Virus record (IMG/VR): IMGVR_UViG_3300030099_005398
Span: 1 to 31,459 of that record
Source of the DNA: a virus
Length of the DNA stretch: 31,459 bases
Reading direction: 5' to 3' (one strand)
Shown here: in pieces, positions 14,184 through 21,922 of the stretch
Layout of the letters: the number at the start of each line of letters is the position of its first letter
How positions within the stretch are numbered: the stretch's first letter is position 1
Notes under the pieces: generated by a model
What the model saw: only the letters and a program-made list of their open reading frames with translations
Databases searched by the model: none
Told to the model about the DNA's origin: nothing
Position numbers and translations under genes: made by a program

Positions 14184-14856
14184 GATGAAACAACCTTTTA
14201 AATTTTAACTCTGCAAGGGACCAGTCTTGTTCAGTGTCTATATCGCAAACTAGACTTTCTGGTATAGGGAAAGCTATGCTATTATAGTCATACGAGAACG
14301 GAGAACTGAAATTTGTCTTGCTCCATCTAAATTGAGCAGCCTCCTCATAAAAAACGGGGAGATCCTGCGTTCTAGTGTTGAAATTGCCCGGTGAGAGCAT
14401 TTCACAGGTGTCATTGTTTACAGTGAAGATTCTGCCTGGATGGTAATCTAATTTTCTGACACTGAAGCAATGGTCCTTATCAGTTTGTATCAGCTTGAGA
14501 TAAGATTCTTTGATACTCTCTTTTCTTACAAAAGGATTACAGAATAGAGTGCAACAGTAATCATATTTTTTTCCTTCAAATCTCTTTAAAAAGTCTAAAG
14601 TAACCTCCCATAAGGGAGTGAAATCATCCGACAAGCGTGGGGCTCTATAGTAAGGGACCTTTGCGCCACATTTTATAGCGATGTCAGCTATCTCTCTGGA
14701 GTCAGTAGAGACAAACACTTCATCAAACAAATCACTTCCCAAAGCTTCGTTAATAGCGTAGTCTATCAAAGGCTTTCCACAAAAAGATTTTATATTTTTA
14801 TCTTTTATGCGTTTACTGCCAGCGCGAGCAGGAATTACGGCCACGTTCCTAATCAT
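14176..14856 (-). CDS. CMP-nonulosonic acid synthetase (NeuA/PseF-like)
   Basis: 226 residues. The CTP-binding signature IPARAGSKRIKDKNIK (8-23), FCGKPLIDYAI, FVSTDS, and the acidic VCDIDTEQDW near the C-terminus identify a cytidylyltransferase that activates the acid from the NeuB step to a CMP-sugar. YYRAPRLSDDFTPLWEVTLDFL resembles PseF more than NeuA. A TATAAT box ends 6 bases before ATG 14856 and no Shine-Dalgarno sequence is seen, so this gene probably heads a sub-unit running neuA-neuB-GNAT-pseB. Confidence 0.9.
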   Translation of the reverse strand: MIRNVAVIPARAGSKRIKDKNIKSFCGKPLIDYAINEALGSDLFDEVFVSTDSREIADIAIKCGAKVPYYRAPRLSDDFTPLWEVTLDFLKRFEGKKYDYCCTLFCNPFVRKESIKESYLKLIQTDKDHCFSVRKLDYHPGRIFTVNNDTCEMLSPGNFNTRTQDLPVFYEEAAQFRWSKTNFSSPFSYDYNSIAFPIPESLVCDIDTEQDWSLAELKFKRLFHHE

Positions 14857-14862
14857 GAATCT

Positions 14863-14868
14863 ATTATA
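14863..14868 (-). promoter_or_regulatory. CTATAAT box, 6 bases before NeuA-like ATG
   Basis: Minus strand GGATCTATAAT, spacer AGATTC, then ATG 14856. The hexamer contains the TAA stop of the upstream transferase gene. It would allow the nonulosonic acid genes to be transcribed separately inside the island. Confidence 0.5.
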
Positions 14869-15709
14869 GATCCAAGGAGTCCAATTTACTACATCCAGAT
14901 TGTAAGGTTATGCCGGTGTCTGATAAGGTGTAAGTTCCCACCCCGTTATCATTTAAAAATTTAACGTATTGAGAGAATAGTGCTACGTTCATGGCAGAGT
15001 GATTACCAAAAGATCTATTAGCTTTTTCTTCAGGAGACCCGAAAGTGATATTAGGCAGGGCAGGAAGTCTCCCTAACAACCATTCTATCTCTCCATGAAC
15101 ACTATGATGAACATCCCACAGAGAGGCTGGATTGTACGAACCTCCGTTACAATACTTCTTACTCTCTACAATGTCGCTCAAGCCTTTTCTTATTTTATTC
15201 TTTAATTCTAAATTCTCATCCCAGTAATGAGAGGCAGAGGTCTCATCAAACCCAATGTATACGATATTCTGAAAGCCCATAATGTAAGCCAGATGTGTAG
15301 CCAACAGAAGGATGCTGGTGTCGCCCTTTAAAGATATATCTGTTTCGCTTTTGAATTTATCTAAAGGACCTTTTGGGTCAGCAGAGAAGTGAACAACTCT
15401 ATCCTGATTCCAAAATAGATTGTCCATGTATGAGAAGGCTCTTTTCTTTTCAACGTTGTTGTAGTCTACGAAAATAGGAATTTCTTTATTGCAATACTCA
15501 AACAAATAGACGGCATTTGCTATGTGTGCCGAGATTGCGTAAGAAATCCAATTGGCTCCTTCGTAAGCTAAGTTAACTCCAATTGAGGGTTTACCTTTTA
15601 AAAATTGTATATCCCTCTGTGTTAAATTATTTAGATAAGGAGATGTGCCTACAATATATCCAGTCTCGCCTTTGTGTATTCCGTTGTACTCATGTAGTTG
15701 CGTTCTCAA
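14864..15709 (-). CDS. DUF115/GT42-like protein, candidate nonulosonic acid transferase
   Basis: 281 residues. KGETGYIVGTSPYLNN (about 13-28) matches the IxGxGPSL start of DUF115 and GT42 sialyltransferases, and GDTSILLLATHLAYIMGF then NIVYIGFDE matches their second nucleotide-site block. GT42 and Maf-like proteins use CMP-sialic or pseudaminic acid, the product of the neighbouring genes, so transfer of that sugar is a reasonable but unproven role. The start is TTG 15709, overlapping the upstream stop (TTGA); no ATG exists before the conserved region. Confidence 0.55.
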   Translation of the reverse strand: MRTQLHEYNGIHKGETGYIVGTSPYLNNLTQRDIQFLKGKPSIGVNLAYEGANWISYAISAHIANAVYLFEYCNKEIPIFVDYNNVEKKRAFSYMDNLFWNQDRVVHFSADPKGPLDKFKSETDISLKGDTSILLLATHLAYIMGFQNIVYIGFDETSASHYWDENLELKNKIRKGLSDIVESKKYCNGGSYNPASLWDVHHSVHGEIEWLLGRLPALPNITFGSPEEKANRSFGNHSAMNVALFSQYVKFLNDNGVGTYTLSDTGITLQSGCSKLDSLDL

Positions 15710-16611
15710 TTTTTTAATCCCACTAGATCGTCATACTCACCTTCTATAATTCTCTTCGCCGTAGGAAGCCAACTATAAACATTCATTATTTTTTCTCGCG
15801 ATTTAGAGATTTCATCAATCAAATCAGATTCAACAGGTTTAGATATTATATCTAAAAGTTCCTGCTCTGCATTCTCTTGTGTAATGTCCAGCTTATAAAA
15901 CGATTTAGGTGAGAAGTAAGTATCAACATTTGTTGAGCCCCAGTAAATTGGAACCGTGTACGCCATGAAAACATCCGAAAGTTTTTCACTAGCACAACCT
16001 AGGCCGCTGTCATTCTCCAGGGTTAAACAGTAATCGTATTGTTTTGCCCAATCAAACTTTTCATTATCTCCAAAAGTAGAGAATTCTTTGAAGTCATCTC
16101 CTAAGCCCTCTTGATCCATACCGATACCATATACGTCCATCACGCCAGGGTAGCGATTACAAAATCTTTTAATAAACTGTAGACGCTTCAGATGCCCCAT
16201 GCACATGCGTTTATTGCTAACTATGGTGCAAAGCTTTTTAGTTCTTTTCTCCCTTTTAAAGTTTAGCATTTCGCTGTAGGTATGCTTGGAGGACCACTCA
16301 CAAACTCTGTAGAAATCTCCATTAGAATATCTAAACTTGTATGGGGTCGTATATCTGTCCCAATTAGGAGTTCTTATCCAAGGAGGCTCTCTCTCAAAAA
16401 GTATAACTTTGTTCTGATCAATATCATCTAAAGATATTGAGGGATCTACCTGCTCACTTGCGATAATCCAGTCAGCATCATAGATGTCTTCTACAATTAC
16501 TAAATTCTCCCACACACCATCATGCTTAGGAGTTAGCTTTTTAAACATCTCGCGTAACTCACTGCTGGGTAAACCCCAGGGGCAAGTGATGGCTACCTTA
16601 ACTGTGTTCAC
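15706..16611 (-). CDS. GT10 alpha-1,3-fucosyltransferase-like enzyme
   Basis: About 301 residues. The GT10 donor site is plain: CLTLENDSGLGCASEKL, then FMAYTVPIYWGSTNVDTYFSP (short parts LEN, EKL, VPIYWGS are the conserved core). These enzymes move fucose from GDP-fucose. A GTG at 16611 overlaps the FkbM gene stop (GTGA), with GAAGGG about 13 bases upstream; a longer start at 16632 would lie further in the upstream gene. It is the second fucosyltransferase-family gene in the island, so the glycan may have two deoxyhexose linkages. Confidence 0.9.
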   Translation of the reverse strand: MNTVKVAITCPWGLPSSELREMFKKLTPKHDGVWENLVIVEDIYDADWIIASEQVDPSISLDDIDQNKVILFEREPPWIRTPNWDRYTTPYKFRYSNGDFYRVCEWSSKHTYSEMLNFKREKRTKKLCTIVSNKRMCMGHLKRLQFIKRFCNRYPGVMDVYGIGMDQEGLGDDFKEFSTFGDNEKFDWAKQYDYCLTLENDSGLGCASEKLSDVFMAYTVPIYWGSTNVDTYFSPKSFYKLDITQENAEQELLDIISKPVESDLIDEISKSREKIMNVYSWLPTAKRIIEGEYDDLVGLKN

Positions 16612-17201
16612 TTTAATTGCCACCCTTCCCACACAAATTCGTAATTGAACTTTTCGTTGTGTGTTTCTTTGAGTTTATTTCTGAGTGCAAATCTTCTCAT
16701 CCCATCTGGGTCAGCAAAGGTGTGAAATTGAATTTGAATATTAGATATTCTTTCTATCAGCTTAGTCTCTATTAAATGCGACAGAAGAGGATACTCTCCA
16801 CCTTCAATATTAACCTTAGCCAAATCTATTCTATCAAGTGATAACTCTTTTAGAACATCTGAAACTCCCCTTAAAGAGATGTCCTCCATGATCTTACCCT
16901 CTTTGAAGACACTGGATTCATCACCGTTCAAGCTGATTTTAACGCTGGAGTCTTCATCAGCTATTCCAAAATTATGAACATGTACATCTTCTACCTCTTT
17001 GAACCTGTCAACTATAAAATCGTAGAAGCTGGAGATAGGCTCAAATATATGCACTTGGCATCCATACTTACTGTGAATATCATGAGCAAAGTCTCCACGA
17101 TAGCCGCCAATATCCAACACAACGCTATCTTTCGACAATTCATAATTAAGTAAATGGGTGTTGTCGCCATCATCACCAAACCAACGCTGAAATTCATTCA
17201 T
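16608..17201 (-). CDS. FkbM-family methyltransferase
   Basis: 197 residues. SAM motif I is VVLDIGGYRGDFA, followed by VHIFEPISSFYDF (the FEP motif of FkbM) and a late block with IDLAKVNIEGGEYPLL (usually KIDVEGxExxVL). FkbM enzymes are O-methyltransferases common in glycan clusters. A TATAAT box ends 5 bases before ATG 17201. The gene overlaps the GT10 gene by 4 bases. Confidence 0.85.
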   Translation of the reverse strand: MNEFQRWFGDDGDNTHLLNYELSKDSVVLDIGGYRGDFAHDIHSKYGCQVHIFEPISSFYDFIVDRFKEVEDVHVHNFGIADEDSSVKISLNGDESSVFKEGKIMEDISLRGVSDVLKELSLDRIDLAKVNIEGGEYPLLSHLIETKLIERISNIQIQFHTFADPDGMRRFALRNKLKETHNEKFNYEFVWEGWQLK

Positions 17202-17206
17202 AGAAT

Positions 17207-17212
17207 ATTATA
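17207..17212 (-). promoter_or_regulatory. CTATAAT box, 5 bases before FkbM ATG
   Basis: Minus strand ACTAATACTATAAT, spacer ATTCT, then ATG 17201. No Shine-Dalgarno sequence. The upstream ACTAATA resembles the ACTAAATA in front of the box at 6207-6212. Confidence 0.5.
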
Positions 17213-17221
17213 GTATTAGTT

Positions 17222-17821
17222 CTAAAATAAAGGCACAGACTGTTTAGTATATTGAGGTTGTTCAGTCTGATAAAAGTATGGGTCGTTGGGTGTGAGTATG
17301 TTGAAATGCCTATGTATGGAGGCTAGCCCTACGTCAAAGGCAGTATTTGATTCCAAACAAGAGTGTATAACTTGAGCGCAAGCTTTAATATATCTTTCTG
17401 ATAGGTATAGGATAGCATGAGTAGAGCACATGTTGTACACTTTCTTATAATCGTTACAATGTCTTGAGGCCAGAACAGCACCACGATGACCATGAGGACT
17501 TATCTTTACAAATCCATGATCAGAAACTCCTAAGTAAATTGCATCTGTATTTTTAGGAATCCTAAGACTAGGTTTAAAATGCTCTGTTAAACCTATATCA
17601 TCCTCTAGAATTAGACAATTGGGCTTAATATTTGATAGGAGAGCTAGGTGAGACATGCCACAACCTATGATCCCCTTCTCATGCTTAACACCACTGAACC
17701 TTTGAAAAGGCTGACCTATTGATTCTAAAAGTTTTTTAGACTTTTCTAATCTCTCTACAGCCTCATCCAAATTTATCAATATGGTTGAGATAGAATTTAG
17801 TTGTGTAGTAATTTCTTCCAT
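17222..17821 (-). CDS. GT25-type glycosyltransferase
   Basis: 199 residues. The GT25/LPS-glycosyltransferase pattern is present: ILINLDEAVERLEKS (14-28), FQRFSGVKHEKG, GCGMSHLALL and LILEDDIGL, where EDD is the metal-binding motif. MCSTHAILYLS and the C-terminal half fit the shortened fold of this family, which adds galactose or glucose in LPS core synthesis. It overlaps the next gene upstream by 25 bases, so it is co-translated. Confidence 0.8.
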   Translation of the reverse strand: MEEITTQLNSISTILINLDEAVERLEKSKKLLESIGQPFQRFSGVKHEKGIIGCGMSHLALLSNIKPNCLILEDDIGLTEHFKPSLRIPKNTDAIYLGVSDHGFVKISPHGHRGAVLASRHCNDYKKVYNMCSTHAILYLSERYIKACAQVIHSCLESNTAFDVGLASIHRHFNILTPNDPYFYQTEQPQYTKQSVPLF

Positions 17822-18573
17822 GCGCTGTAGATGGCTTGGTCATCCCAGTATTCAGCCTTAGTGTCATTGCCCTCATCACCATGGTAATTTACTTTTGCGA
17901 AATCACACTCAGGCTTTATGAGATTAAAAGTTTCTAGTTCGGGTGAGTGATACACATCCGTGATCGCGTCATAAACAAGGCTCATATCGCTTGCAATGCC
18001 CCTGTAAGAGACTTTATCGCCTAATAAGGGCAATACCTCACTATTGAAATATGATTGATCTGTGATCGCCCCGTAAAGCCTAATATCCTTATGTCCGTCA
18101 TCTACGGCTCTCTCTATAGAGCGGTGAGTTCTCTTGTTAGAGTCTATGCTGCCAATTATACCAGCACTTTTCACTTTAAATTTATTATTCCTAGGAGGAT
18201 ATTTTTGAACAACATTAGGTATTACATTGCCCTCAACTCCTTGCCACTCTTTTTGAAATTCAGAGACAAAATGAATGTCATCATAAATCAAATCTTCTTG
18301 CTTCTTTATCGGAAACACTTGAGTTTCATGGCAAGACAGAATAATTTTTTCAACAGGAGGACGCTTAGTAAATTTCATAAAATGATAAATGACGATATCA
18401 TTCTTGCTAAACTTTAAATTACTTTGAGCGTCCCACCTACAAGTAACACCTTCCCACTTAGTAGGAGTGTACAGGCACGCTGCGCGTCCTTTCTCGTTAA
18501 GTAAATTAACGAGGTTATTAAAAGCTACGGTCGAGCCCCCTGGGCCACCCCATCCACTTATAACTTTAATCAT
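17797..18573 (-). CDS. GT4-like glycosyltransferase
   Basis: 258 residues. It has the N-terminal GWGGPGGSTVAFNNLV as in GT4 enzymes, a VSEFQKE segment with VIPNVVQ, IIGSIDSNKRT for donor binding, and VYHSPELETFNLIKPECDF, a variant of the ExFGLxxxEAM nucleotide-sugar motif. It is short for GT4 (about 370 is usual), so it may be a trimmed member. It overlaps the next gene by 8 bases. The donor sugar is unknown. Confidence 0.7.
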   Translation of the reverse strand: MIKVISGWGGPGGSTVAFNNLVNLLNEKGRAACLYTPTKWEGVTCRWDAQSNLKFSKNDIVIYHFMKFTKRPPVEKIILSCHETQVFPIKKQEDLIYDDIHFVSEFQKEWQGVEGNVIPNVVQKYPPRNNKFKVKSAGIIGSIDSNKRTHRSIERAVDDGHKDIRLYGAITDQSYFNSEVLPLLGDKVSYRGIASDMSLVYDAITDVYHSPELETFNLIKPECDFAKVNYHGDEGNDTKAEYWDDQAIYSAWKKLLHN

Positions 18574-19726
18574 TTAACTTGTATCCCGTATCTTTTATGG
18601 CTCTAAGATACAAGTCATATCTAGCGTGAGTTTGCTTTCTACCATCAAATAAATCTTTGGTACGATCGTGCAAGTTTTTACCTAATTCAATTCTGTGATT
18701 TTTATCCTTACAAAGCTTAGAAAGAATTTTAACCCATTCGCTTCTGGGTGCGTCATGATCGATTAGATATCCTGTCTCTCCGTTTACAATAGTGTCGTCA
18801 TAACACCCCACGTTGCTAGCTACCAAGGGTATCTTATACCTAGAACATTCTGCAACTTTAATATCAGATTTAGAATCATTAAATTGATTCATCTGTAGAG
18901 GAGCTATCGCAACGTCCATATCGGCGTAGTAGCGACCGTAAGAGTCTGGAGGTAATGCGTAGTGAATATTGTAGTTCTTCTGGCCCTTGAAGCCACTTAG
19001 AAGCTCACGCATGTATTCAGGCCAGACAGCAGCCTCCCAAGTTCCCTTCTTCTTAGGATCCTTTGGAGGATGTCCATAGAAATTCCACTGCACATTTTCT
19101 CTCCCAACTTTTTGATTTACGAGGTGAGGAACAGCGTTAAACACTTTTACATCTCCCCTATGGTGAATACCAGCCGCGTAACCAATTCTTGTAAACTTAG
19201 CCTTGCTTCTCGGGTGATTCCAAGCAGGTAGAGAGTAATCAATTACATTCTTTATAATTGCTAAACATTTTCCAATAAAAGGTTTAATTCTGTTCGCAAA
19301 CTTAAGTTGAGTTACCGTCACCAAATCTGCTGTATGATAACAGAATTTAGTGATCTCATCTAATTTGTGAGTTTTGTAAGTTTCAAAAAGGTGATGCTCT
19401 TCATATAAATCTGTGAGAAGATCATCAGTATCAAAATGAACAAATTTACCAAGTTGCTTACCTAGACCAATTACTCTAGCTGTGTAAGGCCCACCGTATT
19501 TTAATATATTGGCTACAAATACGATGTCACACCAGTTTAAGTCTTTAAGCTGCTCAGGAGGAGGTTGAATCTTTTTTTCAGGGTCAACCTCCAATGGGTT
19601 GTCGGTGTATCTAACTTCTACCTTATCCGACAATTCCTCTTGCATCATTTTCATCGGGGATAACTGCCTGTAATAGCTGCACCCACCATGATTTGCATAT
19701 ACAACCAGTATCTTTAATTTACGCAT
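18566..19726 (-). CDS. GT4-like glycosyltransferase, first gene of the glycan island
   Basis: About 386 residues. The N-terminal VVYANHGGCSYYRQLSPM, central IGYAAGIHHRGDV and a C-terminal GT-B domain with SDIKVAECSRYKIPLVAS followed by NGETGYLID match GT4-family enzymes. I start it at ATG 19726 (MRKLKILVVY), 5 bases after a TATTAT box; ATG 19771 falls within the terminator hairpin and is unlikely. It is read immediately after the terminator at 19751-19785, so it needs its own promoter. Confidence 0.8.
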   Translation of the reverse strand: MRKLKILVVYANHGGCSYYRQLSPMKMMQEELSDKVEVRYTDNPLEVDPEKKIQPPPEQLKDLNWCDIVFVANILKYGGPYTARVIGLGKQLGKFVHFDTDDLLTDLYEEHHLFETYKTHKLDEITKFCYHTADLVTVTQLKFANRIKPFIGKCLAIIKNVIDYSLPAWNHPRSKAKFTRIGYAAGIHHRGDVKVFNAVPHLVNQKVGRENVQWNFYGHPPKDPKKKGTWEAAVWPEYMRELLSGFKGQKNYNIHYALPPDSYGRYYADMDVAIAPLQMNQFNDSKSDIKVAECSRYKIPLVASNVGCYDDTIVNGETGYLIDHDAPRSEWVKILSKLCKDKNHRIELGKNLHDRTKDLFDGRKQTHARYDLYLRAIKDTGYKLND

Positions 19727-19731
19727 AAGAC

Positions 19732-19737
19732 ATAATA
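19732..19737 (-). promoter_or_regulatory. CTATTAT box, 5 bases before the first island gene
   Basis: Minus strand GGCTATTAT, spacer GTCTT, then ATG 19726. It differs by one base from TATAAT and has the same spacing as the other boxes. It lies directly downstream of the terminator, as expected for an independent start of the glycan island. Confidence 0.45.
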
Positions 19738-19750
19738 GCCATGTGTGTAT

Positions 19751-19785
19751 AAAAAAAACTAACTCAGGCATATAACCTGAGTTAG
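19751..19785 (-). terminator. Rho-independent terminator
   Basis: Minus strand: a perfect 10-bp stem CTAACTCAGG/CCTGAGTTAG with a 7-base loop (19785-19759), followed by eight T (19758-19751). It ends transcription from the replication and membrane-protein genes to the right, before the glycan island. The plus strand lacks a T-run after the stem, so it acts one way. Confidence 0.9.
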
Positions 19786-19810
19786 AAACTATGATTCTCT
19801 CTTCGTTTTT

Positions 19811-19909
19811 TTAAGACTTACGATTATTTGAAATAATAAGCGTAGCCAATCCAGAACCAACGATGACTGTTACACACAGTCCAAAGATGAAGATTACGTA
19901 ATCAACCAT
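19811..19909 (-). CDS. Small single-span membrane peptide (32 aa)
   Basis: ATG 19909 (overlapping the upstream gene by 8 bases) to TAA 19813-19811. The peptide is MVDYVIFIFGLC then VTVIVGSGLATLII and a polar basic tail SNNRKS: one membrane helix with a cytoplasmic end. It is the last gene before the terminator, in line with two other small exported or membrane proteins. A role in lysis is possible but unproven. Confidence 0.55.
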   Translation of the reverse strand: MVDYVIFIFGLCVTVIVGSGLATLIISNNRKS

Positions 19910-20087
19910 CGCGGCACAATACCAAGTTTCCAAGCCCCAGTATAGAGGGAACCCACAAACCAACAAACAATCCTTCATCCCTCATCCCATAGAACCATAG
20001 GCTCACAGAAAATAAGAAGGAAAGCCCTGCACCAACGAGCACTAGCATCCGTGCTCGTTGGATTTCTTTTTGTTGAGAATCATTCAT
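19902..20087 (-). CDS. Small two-span membrane protein (61 aa)
   Basis: A charged N-terminus (MNDSQQKEIQRAR) then two hydrophobic segments, about 14-34 (LVLVGAGLSFLFSVSLWFY) and 40-58 (LFVGLWVPSILGLGNLVL). This fits a small holin-like or membrane-anchor protein. It overlaps the upstream exported-protein gene by 4 bases (ATGA). No family is recognised. Confidence 0.6.
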   Translation of the reverse strand: MNDSQQKEIQRARMLVLVGAGLSFLFSVSLWFYGMRDEGLFVGLWVPSILGLGNLVLCRDG

Positions 20088-20650
20088 GTTTTTTGTTCCG
20101 AAGCCGTAGGTTTCGCAACTTCGTCCTCAAAGACCTTCTTCGATCCTTCAGAACTGTGAGAGGCGCCGATGGCCTTTCCAAGAGACAGCACAGCGTCTTT
20201 GAGTTCCATCTTGCCATTTCCAGGAACAGCAGCCTTTACAGCCGCTCCATAGTGTTTACGCTTCCTCTTAGAGAATAAAAGCCCAAGACCCTCAAGAGCA
20301 GCAACTCCTGGGAACACTGTGTTTAAGCCACCAAGAGCCATGCTAATTGCTGAGTCCAAAGCTTCAGAACCAGGGTCCATCACATCCACGACATCTGCCG
20401 TAGGATCTAGAATGTGAGCTTTGTCTACCAGAACCAAAGTTTCGCCTGTAGCTGCCATTTTACCTGCAACTTCTGGTGGCAACATCCCTAGGTCAGCCGG
20501 AACCACCTCACCGCGAGCCTCAGGACGCACGTTTCCAATGGTAGTGACTACTTTATCAGCGAAAAGACTTTCCGCTAAAGCACAACCAGTACATAACAAG
20601 CCCATCACAGTAGCGAAGAAGGCTGTAAACCAAAATTTCTTATTCATCAT
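20084..20650 (-). CDS. Exported protein, possible lipoprotein (188 aa)
   Basis: An N-terminal signal: NKK, a hydrophobic core (residues 6-20) and CTGCALAES. The Cys23 context resembles a lipobox, but Cys rather than Leu stands at -3; a signal-peptidase-I site after ALA (residue 26) is equally possible. The mature part is Ala/Val/Gly-rich, with a hydrophobic stretch (LGGLNTVFPGVAALEGLGLLF) followed by KRKRK and a disordered tail. It overlaps the ssDNA-binding gene stop and has GGAGG 10 bases upstream. The genes that follow are membrane proteins. No family is recognised. Confidence 0.65.
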   Translation of the reverse strand: MMNKKFWFTAFFATVMGLLCTGCALAESLFADKVVTTIGNVRPEARGEVVPADLGMLPPEVAGKMAATGETLVLVDKAHILDPTADVVDVMDPGSEALDSAISMALGGLNTVFPGVAALEGLGLLFSKRKRKHYGAAVKAAVPGNGKMELKDAVLSLGKAIGASHSSEGSKKVFEDEVAKPTASEQKT

Positions 20651-21453
20651 ACTTGTAAATCCTCCCCACTGTCCGAGGTCGTCTCGGTCCTAATAGGGTT
20701 AAGAGAAGCTTCAAAACTCATAACGAGTTCCTTCCCCTTCTCGTAGCTATCAATCTCAACGAGAGATTGAAGGTTCAGTTCATTATCCATCCACTCAGCA
20801 ACCTGAGCGGGTGTTCCAGCGCGAGTCTTCTTGTATTTGGCAGAAGACTCTACAAAGCTAGGGAATTGTCCCTGCCTAGTGATCTTAATATTGAAGTCAT
20901 TACCTCTCTCAAGAGAAATGATAGTCGTGTTATCGGGGTCGTCCTCATCCTGGTAATCATCACTGATCATAGCATGCATAACGCGATCAAAAAGTTGTTG
21001 ACTCATAGCCACATACTTTACCGGATCCTCGCCAGCCTCCTCCAAAGATCTGATGACTGCGGTAGAGTAGAAACGTGGCTTGGGTTTAATCTTAACGGCA
21101 AGATCACCATACTTGGACCTGATGTTTCGACCGTTCTCATCTTTGCCTAGATTCAAAGCTTTATGCCGCTTCCACAGATCAAAATAGTACTCACACATGG
21201 GGCACTTCTCATTTTGAGTCTTTCGACATTTGTAATTCCTCCACATGCCCTGATCATCCTGATACTTGTGAACAGCGCCCTCTACAAAAAATTCCAGAGG
21301 GTCTTCCTTACCTGGGAGGAAGCGAACCATATTGTCTCCGTCTTCAAAAGTAGCCCAATCAGACTTACCTCCACCACCTCCTGTGGTTGTAGGCTTGTTA
21401 TCGGACATCATATTCTTGTGCATCTCACGAAGTTCTGCTAGTGTTTTTGCCAT
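20647..21453 (-). CDS. gp32-like ssDNA-binding protein
   Basis: 268 residues. A basic, Lys-rich N-terminus for cooperativity is followed by a core holding a zinc site: H62, C76, C84 and C87 (CRKTQNEKCPMC), the same order and nearly the same spacing as the T4 gp32 ligands. Next is KIKPKPRFYSTAVI. The C-terminus ends in a short acidic tail (SGEDL), as used by SSBs to bind partner proteins. It coats ssDNA during replication and recombination. A strong AAGGAG lies 7 bases before the ATG and no TATAAT box is seen. Confidence 0.85.
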   Translation of the reverse strand: MAKTLAELREMHKNMMSDNKPTTTGGGGGKSDWATFEDGDNMVRFLPGKEDPLEFFVEGAVHKYQDDQGMWRNYKCRKTQNEKCPMCEYYFDLWKRHKALNLGKDENGRNIRSKYGDLAVKIKPKPRFYSTAVIRSLEEAGEDPVKYVAMSQQLFDRVMHAMISDDYQDEDDPDNTTIISLERGNDFNIKITRQGQFPSFVESSAKYKKTRAGTPAQVAEWMDNELNLQSLVEIDSYEKGKELVMSFEASLNPIRTETTSDSGEDLQV

Positions 21454-21499
21454 TGTATTTCTCCTTTAAGCTATTGATTTGCAAACGAGTGCTAACAAG

Positions 21500-21922
21500 T
21501 TATTGGTAAAGCTTGGATTCCTGCCGACTGTTAGCGGAAAGCTGGACAAGCATATCTTTCTTCATATCCAAGGTGCTACAGATACCTTTAGCATATCCAT
21601 AGCACTCCTTAAGACGTAAGACTTCATTGTTTAATTGATCAGTCAACTCAAGAGAATTAACGTAATCCTCAGCCGCTACGGCAGTGAGTTTTACGCCTTC
21701 ACTTCTCTTTTCATTGCGAGATGTAGACTTGTGTTTCTCCAAGATGTCCTCAGCATCGTCTAGGAATCTCTTAGACTTAATCATGATTCCATAATAATAG
21801 CCATACAACGCTGAAATTTCACGAAGTTGATTGGCAACTTCGTTCGGATCGCGAGCCACTCGACTCACTTCCTTAATGATGCTTTGATAAGTATCTTGAG
21901 TAATGGTGTTAGGATCAAGCAT
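21500..21922 (-). CDS. UvsY-like recombination mediator (candidate)
   Basis: 140 residues, all helical, close to the 137 of T4 UvsY. Both have a Tyr-rich first helix (ALYGYYYGIMIKSKRFLDD), a charged loop, a segment with Lys-Leu-Thr (VKLTAVAAEDYV) and a final long helix (GYAKGICSTLDMKKDMLVQL) in the place of UvsY's DAIKSRGFAIKHI. The match is in layout, not sequence, so it needs a profile search. Its place beside the gp32-like gene and near the helicase gene supports the call. ATG 21922 overlaps the upstream stop (ATGCTTGA). Confidence 0.45.
   Translation of the reverse strand: MLDPNTITQDTYQSIIKEVSRVARDPNEVANQLREISALYGYYYGIMIKSKRFLDDAEDILEKHKSTSRNEKRSEGVKLTAVAAEDYVNSLELTDQLNNEVLRLKECYGYAKGICSTLDMKKDMLVQLSANSRQESKLYQ

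Noticed and set aside
18055-18417. 120-codon plus-strand frame within the glycan island
   Set aside because: Antisense to the GT4-like gene, which has recognisable motifs; no ribosome site.
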